Shown one piece after another: positions 25,987-39,300 of a DNA stretch of 64,000 nt. The DNA is from Heterodera schachtii (taxonomy: Eukaryota > Nematoda > Chromadorea > Rhabditida > Heteroderidae): positions 183,742-247,741 of the forward strand of contig SIJG01000144.1 of assembly GCA_023374025.1 (NCBI GenBank), written 5' to 3'. The notes beneath the pieces are model-generated. The model was not told where the DNA came from. It saw nothing but the letters and a program-made list of their open reading frames with translations, and ran no database searches. Position 1 is the stretch's first letter. The number at the start of each line of letters is the position of its first letter. Made by a program: the position numbers and the translations under genes.

Positions 25987-28734
25987 AAAAATTATATAAA
26001 ATATTATAATTTAATATTTAAAAAATAAAAAATACATTTATTTTATCATAATTATCTTGCCTTTGTATTATAATTTGCCGTTGTGTTTGGGAAGAGCTTA
26101 ATTTTCGAACCAAGATTTACCGGAAAAACACTTATAGTAAATAGCAATTTTTCTTTATTAAACTAAATAAATTTCTAATCGATTAAAATAATTAATTTAC
26201 AATTAAAATCCGAGTTACTTCCTAATATTAATCAACACGTTGCAAATGACATGCGTAAAATAAATATATATTCATTTAATAAAAAATTACAGTATTTTTA
26301 AAGAAATAATCATAAAAAACAAAATTTTCTCAAAAATTCATCTTCAAAAATTATTGATTTATTCCTTTGACAAGAATATTTGATTTTAATAATTATTTAT
26401 CTAATATTGATTTGTTTTAATTTTATTATTTCTTTGAATAAATTTCATTTTACAACCCTAAATTTGAGGCTTTTTAGTGCCTATTTTCTATTTTTAGTGC
26501 TTATTTTTAGGGCCTAAAACCTAACTACTTTGGCAATTTATATCTTTTTTAAATAAAAATAAAACTTTAATATATGCTTCATGATAAATAATAATGTCAA
26601 TTTTTTAGTTTTATTGAATCGAAAATAAAAATCACAGCTCTGAATTTTTCTATTCCATTTTTGCTCGTCTTTTGGCATAATTTATTTTTTAAATTTTGAT
26701 TCTTTAATTGCTTTAGTAGTAATAACATATTAACTTTTTATTTTTTAATTATCTGATATTTTTTAAATGTTTTTATAAAGCAATTATAAGAATTACAGAA
26801 TAATTGTTTTGAATTTATTATCTTCTTTTAGTTTATTTTACCATTTTTTCGCAAAATTAAGTTATTAAAAAGATTTTTAACAATTATATGAAATATGATA
26901 TAAATTCTCAAACCACCGATTTTAAAAATAGATTCGCACTATAATTGTCGCCATGTTTTTAAAATATTTATTGAAACGTCACTACAAAAAGTGAAAATTG
27001 AAAAGCAAAAAAATAATAATTTAAAACATAAAATCAAAAAAAGATAGAATTTACCCTCTCACTCTTTTTATAAAAACGAATTAACGTATTGTAATTTTGA
27101 AAATTTTCGCCTAAAAAGCAATCTAATAAACCAAACAGCATAAAACTTTGAAATTCTTTTAATTCTTTTATAAGAATATTTAATGAATTCTTTAAACTAA
27201 ATTATGAATTATTAATTAAATTTTAACAAAAGCTGCTTCTAAAATACAATCAATTTTATTTTTTATTAAATTATTAAAAAATAAATAAAAAATAAACAAA
27301 GTTTGATGCCCGAAGAAATCAAATTTTTTACTAAGCTTTATTCAATCAATTAGATTATAAAAAAATATAATAAATAAAATATTATAAATGCAAAAATGAA
27401 AAAGCTTCATTAATAGTTCTTTAAACAATGAAACCTAAAAAAAATCTAAAACCAATAGATTTTAATATTTAATACATGTATTATTATTATTAAATTTTAT
27501 AGATTCAAAGTGAAAAATAAAACTTAATCCTTTATAAAATAATGCATTGACAGAAAACATTATTAAGTCAAGAAAAGTTTTTCCAAATCTTCAGCTTTTT
27601 ACTTATTTTTTGACTGAAATACCGAGAAATAATATAATTATAAAAACATATTCTTTATAAAAAAGTTTACGGTTAATTTTTGAAATAATAATACTTATAA
27701 TTGATTTAATTATTTATTGATGAACGAATGAAAAACTTAGTAAAAAGAAAATTGAATATTTATTAAAAATAATTATTTAACTATAAGATCTCAAAAACAC
27801 TAATGAAATTCAAAAGTTAAGAAAATTCATTTTGAAAAAAGAAAGAAAATCTCACAAAAAATAAAATTATTAAATAATCAATCCTCGCAATAAATTTAAG
27901 AATTATTTTTTTACGATACCCACGAATTGACTCGAATTCTTACATAATATTAAACAAAATCAATCAAAAAAAGTCACAAAAAGGTTTCAAAAAGAATATT
28001 GAATTTTCAAAATAACTATTAATTGATGCTTGCAAATATGCCATTCCTATCAAAATCTGGTTTTTCATCAATTAATTCAATCTTACATGACTTTAAATTA
28101 AGCCTTTTCATTTCTTTACATTTTAATTTTAAAAAATAATTTAAAATTGTAATTTATAAATTGTTATCTTTAAATTGACAATTATGTTCATATAGATTAA
28201 TTTAGAGTGATTTAACTTAAAAATTTGATATTTAAATAATGTATATCATTTTGAATCTCTTGTAAAGTAAGGGATTTTTTTTGAAAAAATGAAACATTGA
28301 TTTATTATTAATATTTAATTATTATTTAGTCAAAATACAATTTTATTTATTTATTAATTTATTTTAATTTAAATAAATCAAAAGCATAAAAATTTAAAAA
28401 TTTCAAACTGTTAATAAATTCTCAAAGAGTTTTTATTTGAATTTTATGTTTTAATTAAATTTTTTTATTTCTCTTCAAAAACAGCTTAATTTAATTAGTC
28501 AATTGTTATGTGTCCTTCAAATTTAATATTTCATTAATGTTTTCATTTTCAGGATTTTAGAATATATTTTTGATAAAAAAGTATTTATATTATTTCTTAC
28601 TTTTATTCGTCCGTTTAAATTTAATTACATCTTAAATTATTATTTTTAAATTAATTAATTCAAGTTAGAATATATTTATAATTTTATCATTTGATTTACT
28701 TAAATTTTTGAATAATAAAATAAAATACCTAAAT
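25987..28734. other. AT-rich sequence without gene signal
   Basis: Mostly A-rich on the plus strand between 26.9 and 28.0 kb. No frame of note and no repeat recognised. Confidence 0.55.
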
Positions 28735-29043
28735 GTTTATAAAAGTCTTTTTATTTAATCATTTTTATAAAAACTTAAATTAATAATTGTTTAAAGTTCT
28801 TTAATATTTTGTTTAAAATTTTATATTTTTTATTTTTAAGAAAAAATAAATAAACATTAGAAGGAGTTATTTAATAAACAAACATTTCTTATTTAATTAT
28901 GAAGATACCTTTTTAATTTTCAGATTTTTTAAATCTTTTTTTTCTATAATAAATAATTAAATAAAATTCATAATTTTTAAATTTAAAAATGTCAGCAAGA
29001 AAAATGCAAATAGTTCTAACAAATATTTTAAATTAAATAATTT
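28735..29043 (+). repeat. Dispersed repeat A, copy 2
   Basis: Partner of 2510-2823, about 26 kb away and in direct orientation. Differences are mainly small indels within A/T runs plus a few substitutions. Confidence 0.8.
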
Positions 29044-32000
29044 TTAAAAATATTATAAATAAAAATAAATTTATGCGATAGCATTCTTTATGTTTATTTA
29101 AAAATGGTATTACTTAGTAGAATGAATTATAACTGTTGTAAAATTTTTTCAATTCATTTTTAATTTATATTTATTATTATTTTATTAATTCATTGCTATT
29201 AATATTTTTATTATTTTCATTCTTATAAGCTATTTTTCTGTACATATTATATAATTTTGACAAATCTATTAATTAGTATTACTATTTTCGAGGGATAAAT
29301 TATATTTAAATCCTCCAGCTATCTTTAAATTTTTTCTTGATATATATATATTTTAATTTTTTTTAAATAAATTAATAAAATAAAATAAACTTGCTTAATA
29401 TAAAATGTTATCTACAAGCACAAAATTTTTGTGATGACATCGCTTTATATTTAAATGATAAAATGCAAATACATTTCTTTATTCATTATTGTTTTTTCCT
29501 AATTTTAATAAATAAAAATAAGTGTAATTTTTTATTTTTTGAATTTTCACATTTACAACTTTTTGTGTTTACTCATTTGATTTTAAATCGCATAATTATT
29601 TATAATTTTTTTCTTATTTTATGCCTTTTATTTTTAAAAGAAAATTAGTTTAAAATTGTTTATAATAGCTAAATAAATTTAATTAAATGTATTTTAATTA
29701 TATCTTTAAAAAATTCAATAAATTGTTTCTGTGACAGTTTTCTGAACGACGTAATTCATTTCAACAAATTTCTTCACTTTTTTTGTTTTATTAATCTTTT
29801 CTCATTTAAAGATAAGAATGAAATTATAAACAATTTAGAAAATTATTATTACATAACACAAATTAATAAAAAAGAAAGGAATAAAGATGCTTGTGCACTT
29901 TTTTTGCAAGGCAATTGAGTTATTTGTCAAAAATTATTATTATAATATTCAAACCCAAAAATATAAATTATCAGATATATTATTAAGAAGATTTTGCCAG
30001 AATATAAATTATAACGAAAATAAGCTTTACAAAATGCTATTTCTTTGCAATCACTTTCTTCTAAAAATAACGATTTAAACAATTCAATTAATTTTCTTTG
30101 TTCTAAAATAATTAATTTAATAAAATAATCACATAAGTAATATTCAACAAAAATAAAAAAAACTAAATGTGCTGATAAATATTTTAAAAATTGCTGTATA
30201 TTTAAAATTACTTAATTCACAAAGAAACTTTTAAATGCATTTATAATATATCTCAATAATTTCAGCAATATCTGCTTCGACATGATAATCGGACAATATT
30301 TGAATTTTGCGTTCGCAAATTATCAATGTTTTAAATTCCAAAAATCAAAAGTCGGAATTATTTGTTCATAATTTTTAAACGCTTTGCAACCCTGTAACGG
30401 GCAAATTAAAGCAGTTTTGCAATGAGTCATTTCAGATATATTGAAAATTAATAAAAAGGCTGTGCGACATAAAATTAAATCAAATAAAATAAATTTTAGC
30501 TTAGACTAATATGTTACCTTTTTAAAAATAAAAATGCCATATAATTTAATTTAATATAAATAGCTATTCATTCATAAAGAATGAACATTTTTTAAAAACG
30601 AAAACTTCAGAAAAGCAACTCGGATGTAAAATATTTGGATATTAAAATAAAAATTATTCATAAATTGTTAAAAAATTAAATAAGGTTTTTATTCAGCAAT
30701 ACAAATAAAAATAAATAATATTAATTGAAATTTAAATTATATTACAATAAAAAATTGACCAAATTATTTATTTACTAAGTGCTTCCAAATCTACAGAATC
30801 AAATGTTTTTCATAAGTTATTAAAGATATTTAAAAAACTTATTTATAACTTACTTCAAAAAAGTAAAAAATTGATCACAATTATTGATAAAAAAAAAATA
30901 AAAAAAATTTAATTTAAGACTCTTGAACGAACTTTCGAAATCAGGATAATTTATACACATGAGAGAAATGTTTACTCTAGCAAAAAAAAACCATCGATAA
31001 ATAAGTTAAATCATTTTTTTATTCAAAAATATGTATTATAGTTTCATTTAATTTCAAGCTGTTAATCCAAGTTTGTTAAAATTTAACTTTAAAATATTAT
31101 CAATCGTTTTTATATAATTTTTATGAATCGATTTATATGTTCAAATATTACATGGTAAAATAAAATATAAAAATTAAATAAAGAATAATACAAATTTAAA
31201 CGAGACAGATTAATCATCTTAAATTTATAAAAGTTTGTTTTATTAAATTATTTGGTTCTTGTTTGTTATCCGTGCAGAATCATATGCAAAAATAAACACA
31301 AGAAGTAAACTAAAAAATCAAAAATAAAGCGAAATTGAAGTATAATAAGTTAAAATATTAAAAAAATGCTTTAGTCTTTATTATTTTCAAAATATAAATA
31401 ATAAAACGAATTTAAAATTGATTGCGATGAAATATGTGTTTTGTTTACAAATAAATTTATAATTCAAAATGATAATACAAATGAATATTGGGTATTTAGA
31501 GTAGACATATTTTGATTAATTTTCATTTTTTAATATTTAATTTTGGAATAAATAATTAACCTTTCAAAAATGCATTTAATTGTATTAATATTGGTTTTAA
31601 TTTTTGAATAAATTAAATTGTTTATTATTTTTTGTAGCATATTTAAATTTAGCGCCTTATATTCATTTTCTCTATATTATTTTCAATCTCGTTTCATAAC
31701 TCGAATTGTGCTTTTTTGCTGGTCTGTCGTGCACGGTTTTCAACGACAATGTTTTTTTTTTTAATTTTATTATTCGTCTAATTAAATCTATTATTTTTCG
31801 ACAACAATTTGAATTATATAACTAAATTTGAATTTTTTATTGACAATGAATTTCCGGATAAGTAATATAATTTATATATTGCATTTTTAATATTTTTTAA
31901 AGAAATAGGAATATTTGAAAAAAATTTATATAATACTTATTTAATAACAAAATTTTATACATCATAGCTTTATTATAATAGATATTTGGTATTTTCATAA

Positions 32001-33559
32001 ATCATATGGATTTTCATATTTTAAATATATATTATGATTCAATGATGAGTTATTTCATCAGAATTTCCACTTAAAAAATTATAAATTCATTATAAACAAT
32101 AATAAAGAATTTTTATTTTTTCTGGTACTGCTTTAGAAAATTATCATTTGTTTTATAAATTTTATTTAATCTTCATAATATGTTTTCAATAATTTATGAT
32201 TAATTAATTCAACTCATATATCAAATAATTTTTGATTTGTTTATATATATTTTTTATTATGGAGAATATATTTTAGTTTTTTTTTCATGTTTACTGAATC
32301 ATTTCGTTTAGGGATACTTTTCATCCAACTGTTTCCATACAATATTAATTATTTATATAATTTAAATAATTCCTTTAAATGCTTATTTATATGGTTTATT
32401 AAGTTATTTATACTTATTAATTTAAATTTCTAATTAATTAATTAATTCCTGAAATTTGGGAAATATTTTTTTTAATGATTTTTAGTAAAACTAACTTTTT
32501 TTAGCAATAGTAAAATAAAGAAATTTTTTGATTATTTTATACAGAAATATTTAAATGAATATTTATTATTTTTTAGAGAATAATTAATTTTATTAATTAA
32601 ATCATTTATTTTTCTGTGCTACATTTTGTCGGATTAATTATGTTAAAGTTTCGGCCAATTAATTAAAGCAATCAAAAATAATTATGTTGGATATGAGGAA
32701 TATTATTTGAATTAAAATTTTAAATACTTTAAGTTTTATTAAATAATAAATTGAAAAATGTTTTATGATTATTTTTATAAAAATTTAGCGAGAAAAATAA
32801 AAAATATTTTCTAGGCAGTTAAAACAAATAAATAATTCGATTAGTGAATCTTTTTTATTTTCGTATATTCACAATGAAAAGGCTTATTTAATTTAATAAA
32901 AAAAATTATTGAATATAAATTAAATAATGAAAAGATGAAAAAATGGGAATAGAGCAAAAAATTAAAAATTATACTTTTGTCATTCTATCGTTGAGATTTA
33001 AATTATTTATTTATAAAAAGAAATCAACAATAAAAATATTTTAATACAATAATTTTTCGAACAATTGACAAACTGACAAACACGGGTCCAGTCCAAAAAT
33101 AAGTTTTTTTCAACATAATATTACAGAAGTAACTCAAAAAGTGCGTAAAATTCTGAATTGACTTTAAAAACACAAAACAATGGCTATGGAGCTTTTTTTT
33201 TGCAAAAACATTTAATTTTCAAATTTGATATATGCAATTCCGAGTTTGAAAAATTTTTATTATATGCTAAATCCAAAATAATTATTTTTTTCTTAGCAAA
33301 AAATTTTTTGCAAATAAAAAAATAATTTTATTAAGAACTGACACATTAAAATATTTGTTCAATATAAATATGAAAACTCGAATAATAAGACATTCCAAAA
33401 ACATAAAAATAAGAAAAATAACTTTAAGAAAGATGGAAATTCTTTAATATTCCATAAACAAACCTATTAAAATAATAATTTGAATTTAAAAATACAAAAA
33501 ATGCAATGAAAAATTGCAAATTAAAATTCTATTTTCACTGGAAAATCAGAATGCTGATA
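29044..33559. other. AT-rich sequence with alternating skew, no gene
   Basis: T-rich to 29.8 kb, A-rich to 31.4 kb, T-rich to 32.9 kb, then A-rich. Two frames (85 and 63 codons near 29.4 and 29.9 kb) are chance-like and contain no motif. Confidence 0.55.
30069..30200 (+). repeat. Dispersed repeat B, copy 2
   Basis: Partner of 740-870. Repeats A and B occur within 1.8 kb of each other at both loci but in opposite order, so this is not one simple segmental duplication. Confidence 0.6.
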
Positions 33560-33860
33560 AAATAAAATGGCCCAGAGCCGAAAATGGTCGAAATATATAC
33601 CAATCGATAGCTCTCGGTCTGTAATGGAAAGATCCGAAAGAATTTTTTTGCGGAAACCAATCCCTGAAGAGTTACAGACCCGGGACTGAAATGGCCAAAG
33701 GCTTTGGGACTGAACCGTCCAAACCTTTAAACGCATGGAATTGCGACAAAATGCATACCAATCAATTCCTCATCGTCTGTTAATTAAGAATCCGAAGGAA
33801 TTTTTGTATAAAAAAGAAATTGGCAAAAGTTATGGGTCCTCAAAAACGTTTAACCTATTT
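33560..33860 (+). repeat. Diverged tandem duplication of a ~160-bp module
   Basis: ACCAATCGATAGCTCTCGGT with downstream GATCCGAAAGAATTTTTTTG (from 33598) is echoed by ACCAATCAATTCCTCATCGT with AATCCGAAGGAATTTTTGTA (from 33758). The region is richer in G+C than its surroundings. A 71-codon minus-strand frame in it shows no motif. It may be part of a larger unit that includes the hairpin at 33919. Confidence 0.55.
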
Positions 33861-33918
33861 TAACCGGCTCAGTCAAAAAAATAGCAAAAATTCGTGAAGT
33901 CCGCGCGTGATCCGCAGG

Positions 33919-33964
33919 CGGTTGACTGATTGGCGGGGGCCCTTCGGGCCCCCGCAGTCAACCG
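33919..33964. repeat. Nested GC-rich hairpin with TTC apex
   Basis: The outer arms CGGTTGACT / AGTCAACCG (9 bp, perfect) enclose inner arms GCGGGGGCCC / GGGCCCCCGC (10 bp, perfect) around a TTC loop, with a 5-base bulge on the left. Related in architecture and outer word (GCGGTTGA) to the hairpin at 44909. Confidence 0.85.
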
Positions 33965-35130
33965 TTTTTACCGGTAAAAAAGATGGCATTTCAGAATAAA
34001 TTAAACATTTTCTAATTCCATTAAATGAAATTTTATTTAAAAAGTAAAAAATATTTTAACAATATAAAAAATTAGCCAAAAATAACAAAAAAAAATATAT
34101 ATCCAAAATATGTTTTACTTGTTAAAAACTCACATATTTTAATTGAATTTTATTTTAATTTTGCTTTTGTATGAATTTAAACCTACCTGGATTTCTTCTG
34201 ATCTGTGCTAATATAAAAGTTATGTCTAGAATACTTTTTTAAAAATAAACTGAAAATTTAACTGAACTTAAAAACTTTAATAAGTCGTGCTTGAATATTT
34301 CTTAATTATTTAAAAATAAGAGAATCCGATTTCTTACAAATTTGCATATGTATTTTTATCCATCAATAAAGTGTGTAAATGTTTAATAAAATTTATTATG
34401 TTTTTTTAAAATATGATTATTTTGTTTAATTAAAATGATAATTTTTTATTTAACATTCGTCTTCTTTTTTTTTACAATTTTTATAAAACCAAGAATTATT
34501 TAAAATAAATATAATATCAAAACATATTTCAAAATTTTGTGTTTGTATTTTAAATTTTTTTTTGTTTTTTTAGATTATTAATTACTTTTATAACACGTTT
34601 CTCTCGTAGAATTCACAACCGGCGGTCGGATGTATTAATTTATTAAGTAATTTAATGCATATAAATAATTTGCATTAATATAAAATATTCAATTTAAAAA
34701 ACTTTTTTATAGTTATTAAAATCACTTAAAAAATAACTTAAAAAGACAAAAAACGAACCCAGGAAAAAGCCAGAGTATAAAGATACGTGGATGAAAAACT
34801 TTTATCGAAAGATAATGATTTATTATAATTAAATAGATCAAAAGAATATAATAAAGTAATATATATATAACCAGAAAAATTAAACATATACACAAAAAAT
34901 GAAAAATATTATGAAATTGATAAAAAAATATAATGATCAATAAAATGATAATAGAAATTATTATTAAAAATTTATTTTTTAAATCTTCTATAGATACATT
35001 TAAATATAATAAAAAAAAGACACGATATTTTACAAAAAAAATAATATATTAAAACTGGCTAACAATCCTTCACATTTCCATTAGTACAGAAAAAATTATA
35101 TGAAAAAATGAAAGAATTTCCCATAATATT

Positions 35131-35420
35131 TACTTTTTAGTTATTTTCTCTACCAATTTATTTGATTTAAAAAAGTACACTGACTATGAATGATAAATTC
35201 GTATTTTTGTCAAATATTTTTTATTTTTTGTATAAATGTTAAAAAATGAATTAAAATAAATTTATTTAAAAATATAATATTTAAAATGACAGAAATATTA
35301 ATGATTAATAATTGTTAATTAAAAATTACATGTAATTTAAAAAACGAAGCAATTAAATTTTTATCAACTCAAATTGCTAAATAAAAAAATAAATTTATAA
35401 ATTACATATAATTTAATCAA
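35131..35420 (+). repeat. Diverged local duplication, unit 1
   Basis: Two words are shared in direct orientation with 36160-36335: TTTGATTTAAAAAAGTACAC-TGACTATGAATGA and GCAATTAAATTTTTATCAAC. Their order differs between the loci, which suggests rearrangement after duplication. Confidence 0.5.
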
Positions 35421-36090
35421 ACAACTGTAAAACCGAGCGACAATGGGCGTGCCTATTCACCAAGTGAAAACCTAAAACATAAAAAAAATTTAAAAGAATA
35501 TTTTATGCATTTATGCGAGAGTAATGAGAAATTATAAATTTTAAGTTATTCTCGATAGCAAATTAAATAAGTGTTTAGTTGTAAATAAATTTATTCAACT
35601 AAGTAAAAATTATTAATTGCAAAATTTTCTCAAAGTTTTTAAAATAATTTACTAAATCTGATTCAACCGCAAGTTAAATACGTATTTTGATAAAAAAAAT
35701 AAACCAATAGGAAAAAATAATCAAAATTAATAAATATATCTTATTTGAAATCTAAAAATTTAATGGTCAAAGAAGTTTAGAATCAACATTTATTATTATA
35801 TCTCAATTAAATAAAAAATAATAAACTAAATAATTTATCTTTTTAGATTCCCAAACAAAGAACAAACACGGATTTTTTTTTTGTTTTTTAGTTTATAATT
35901 TAATTTATTATGTAAATATATATAATTGAATTAGAAATTAAAATTGAATAAATTTATTTTTTAACCGGCCCAAAAACTGCTCGTTTTTTTGACTACTTAA
36001 CAGTTCAATAAGTAATTAGAAAAAGATTAAAACATTATATAAATAAAACCAGCAATAATTAATTATTTACCAAAAATAATAAATGACATT

Positions 36091-36160
36091 AAAAATTTAG
36101 TGATACTATAATGATTATGAAAGATAAAAATTTTAGTGATACTATAATAATCATGAAGGA
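36091..36160 (+). repeat. Two 35-bp tandem units
   Basis: AAAAATTTAGTGATACTATA followed by ATGATTATGAA is repeated as AAAAATTTTAGTGATACTAT followed by AATAATCATGAA with a period of about 35 bp. Confidence 0.75.
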
Positions 36161-36335
36161 AATAATTTATAATTTCTTTAGCAATTCAATTATTTATCAA
36201 CTCATATTGCGAAAAATATTCGTTACAATTATATTACTTTTTAATTATTTATCTCTACCATTTATTTGATTTCAAAAAGTCTACTGACTATGAATGATAT
36301 TCTAACGAAAATTAAATTGTATTTTTTGTCAATTC
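36160..36335 (+). repeat. Diverged local duplication, unit 2
   Basis: Partner of 35131-35420: GCAATTCAATTATTTATCAA and TTTGATTTCAAAAAGTCTAC-TGACTATGAATGA. No coding potential. Confidence 0.5.
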
Positions 36336-39300
36336 AGAAGATGCACTTGTAACCTTGGATGCAGTCAACCTTGATGTGATAAATCTTTAAAAAAATTAAA
36401 AATATCAATTAATAAATATGAATCAAAAAATAATAATTGAAAAATTTATAAAAAAAAAATCTAAATTTTTTAATTTACAACAAAACTTACGATATATTTT
36501 AAAAAGATGCAAATGTTTTGTAAAACTAACCTTAATATAAATAAATATTCAATTAAAGATTTTTTTCTTATGTTTATAATTTTTAAAAAATATTGTTTAA
36601 AAATATTATTTTTTTAGAGTTATTCATAATAAACTCATTTGTGTAAATGGATACATTAAACATTTTTTAAATGAATAATGAATATCAACGATTAAATCTT
36701 ATAGCAATTTATAAAAATATCAAAAAGAATTTTAATAATTTTTCATAGTTGATTATTTGAATTTTGCGTTAATTTAAATTGAAAATTATTTTTATAATCA
36801 TTTATTACTTAGCAAGAAGACAAAAGAAGAATTTTAGCATTAACTAAATCTTAAATATATGAAAATAAATAAACATAAAATAAAAAATTTTCTATAATGA
36901 AAGCAGCATATACATAAAACAAATCGACAGTTTTGGTCAATAGTTTAAAATAATTATAACAATTCTCATTTTATAAAAAATATTAAAAATTTTATTTCAA
37001 TAATGGATTAGTACGGTCAAATCTGTGGCTGATCAGTTGCAATTTCCGAAGCCAAATTGAGAAGGTGCAAGCAAATCGAACCCCGAAAGCCAATAGTCGC
37101 TGCAGAAGAATAAAAAATAAAATATAATCAATTGTAATTAAGCAATTAAAATAAACTATTTTTTAAAATTTATTTTATTTTTGGTGACAAATATAAATTT
37201 TTAATTTAAAGAACGGATTAATAAATTTTATGGGTATAAATATTAAAATGAAATACCCATTTTGTTTTTATATGGGTTTTGGATGCGTATATTCCGAATC
37301 AAACCTTTTAATTCTATGTTTTGGCCATACTGTATCGATTTCATATTTTTCTTCACACAATGAGCTATTGATTTTTCACTGCGTTTACGCGGCGCGTATT
37401 GTCAAAACTTTTTTTAAGGAAGTTTTCGGGGCCAATGCTCGAAATTGTTTCTTACAAAGGTCGTTTGATGAATACCAATGTTCTTACAATCATCATTCTA
37501 AATTTTTTTTTAAATTTATTTTTTGATTAAAATATTAAAAAAATATTTCAACACATGCAAAAATAAATTTATTATGAATTTTTACATTGGGAAAATTTGG
37601 TTATCAAAAAATATGCTCCAGTATAATTATTAAGATAGTTAATATAATAAAAGAATGTCAGTGTCAGAAAGTGATTTATTTATTTAACCACCTAAAATTA
37701 AGCACAAAAATCTTTAAATTTAATGGAAAAAATTCAATATTTTTAAATTTATAAAAATAGTTAACGAAATAAATATACAAGATTTCAGAATTCTTAATAA
37801 AAATAACCGAAAACAAAAAATTCTTATAATTTTTTTAAATTTTGCTATAATTTTTGAAAAAAAGAAATAAAAATATAAACAAGAAATTTTTTGCATCATT
37901 TTTTATTTTTAAATGTTCTCGAATTAACTTGAAAATTTATATCTTTATTTTTGCCACTTTCAATGTCAAGATTAAAGCTCAATCTATTAAAATTCAAAAT
38001 TTTATTTAGAATTATATGCGTCTCAATATTTTGGGCCCATATATGCCGCCTAAGCCCAAGCTGAAACTATTATAAATGTCATCATTTTTTCATTTTATGA
38101 TTTAAAAAATTCAATTAAAAATGAAAAATTTAATTGAAACATTTTCAACAAATTTAATTATCCAAAATGACAAATTTCTAAATTGTGTGAAAAATGAAAA
38201 TTATCAATAATAGGCTTTTTCCAATGAAAAATATTAAATATGTAAAATGAAAATTAATAAATATTTAAAAAAGCAGATTCACAAAATTTTTCTTATTTAA
38301 AATGGATGGTTTAATAAGCAATAATATTAAGGATAAAATCATTTCCATCCTATTTGCTATTAAATTTATATATATATATTATTTTGTTAAAAAAACATAT
38401 ATTTTATACTAAATAAAAATTGAAATAAAAATAGAAAAACAAAATATAAATTATTAAACAATAAACTAATAACAAAGAAAGGAATTATATTTTTAAAATA
38501 AATTTTTTTTTCTTATATGCATCGAAGAACGAAGCAAATAAAACACATTTCTTTGTTATACATAAACAAATTGTTTTCCTTTTGAAAAAACTATAATTTA
38601 TTAAACAGCTAAAAAATACAAACAAATCTGTCTTTAAATAAATTAAATTTTCTCTTCAAAGAGTGTGCCGGGATTGAAAGATCACGCTTTCGAATTGAGA
38701 AGAAGTAATAATTGTCTTGTATAATTAAAAATAGAATACCAAAAACAAATACCCTTTTCTTTATTTGTTTGCATTTAAAAAATTATATAAATTATTTTTT
38801 ACTATTATATTCAAAAAATAGGAATATTAAAGGATATTTGTTTTAAATATTAATTATCTGTGAAACATAAATAAAATACATAAATAACACTAAAATGATG
38901 AGAATGGTCATTAAAAACATTCAATTAAAAAAATAAATAATTCTTTTAAATGAAATTATCATTTCATTTTAATTTCAAATAAAGGTAATTTTTATTGTTA
39001 TATGAATTAAATAATATTAATCAGTATTCAGATTTGATTTTTTAAAACATCAACAGTTCAATATATAAATTAATATAACGACAAAACCTTTTATATATTC
39101 GATATTTCATATTCAAATTTTAAGAAAGAGAATTCTCGAAAAAGTGGATGATTGCCATTTTCGGCACGAAAATTGAAATTTGTCCTAACTTTCACACTTT
39201 CACTAATGCAAACAAAACATATGAAATTAGAAGTATATCATCAATGATAATTTATATGAATAATTTCAATTCCCATACGTAAACCATTTAATAATTATCG

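Noticed and set aside
25375..25999. Several 90-100-codon frames on both strands rich in Arg/Pro
   Set aside because: They are translations of the 15-bp repeat arrays in the foldback element and exist on both strands because the element is an inverted repeat.
33919..33964. Bacterial rho-independent terminator or contaminant
   Set aside because: The hairpin is not followed by a special T run beyond background, no bacterial gene is nearby, and the flanks are ordinary AT-rich host-like sequence.
37020..37105. Possible tRNA because of a B-box-like TCGAACCCC on the plus strand (minus-strand GGTTCGA)
   Set aside because: No A-box lies at the proper distance on the minus strand and no cloverleaf stems could be drawn.
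37230..37526. A 98-codon frame with mixed composition
   Set aside because: No motif, no neighbouring coding signal, and its length is within chance for 64 kb of low-complexity sequence read in six frames.
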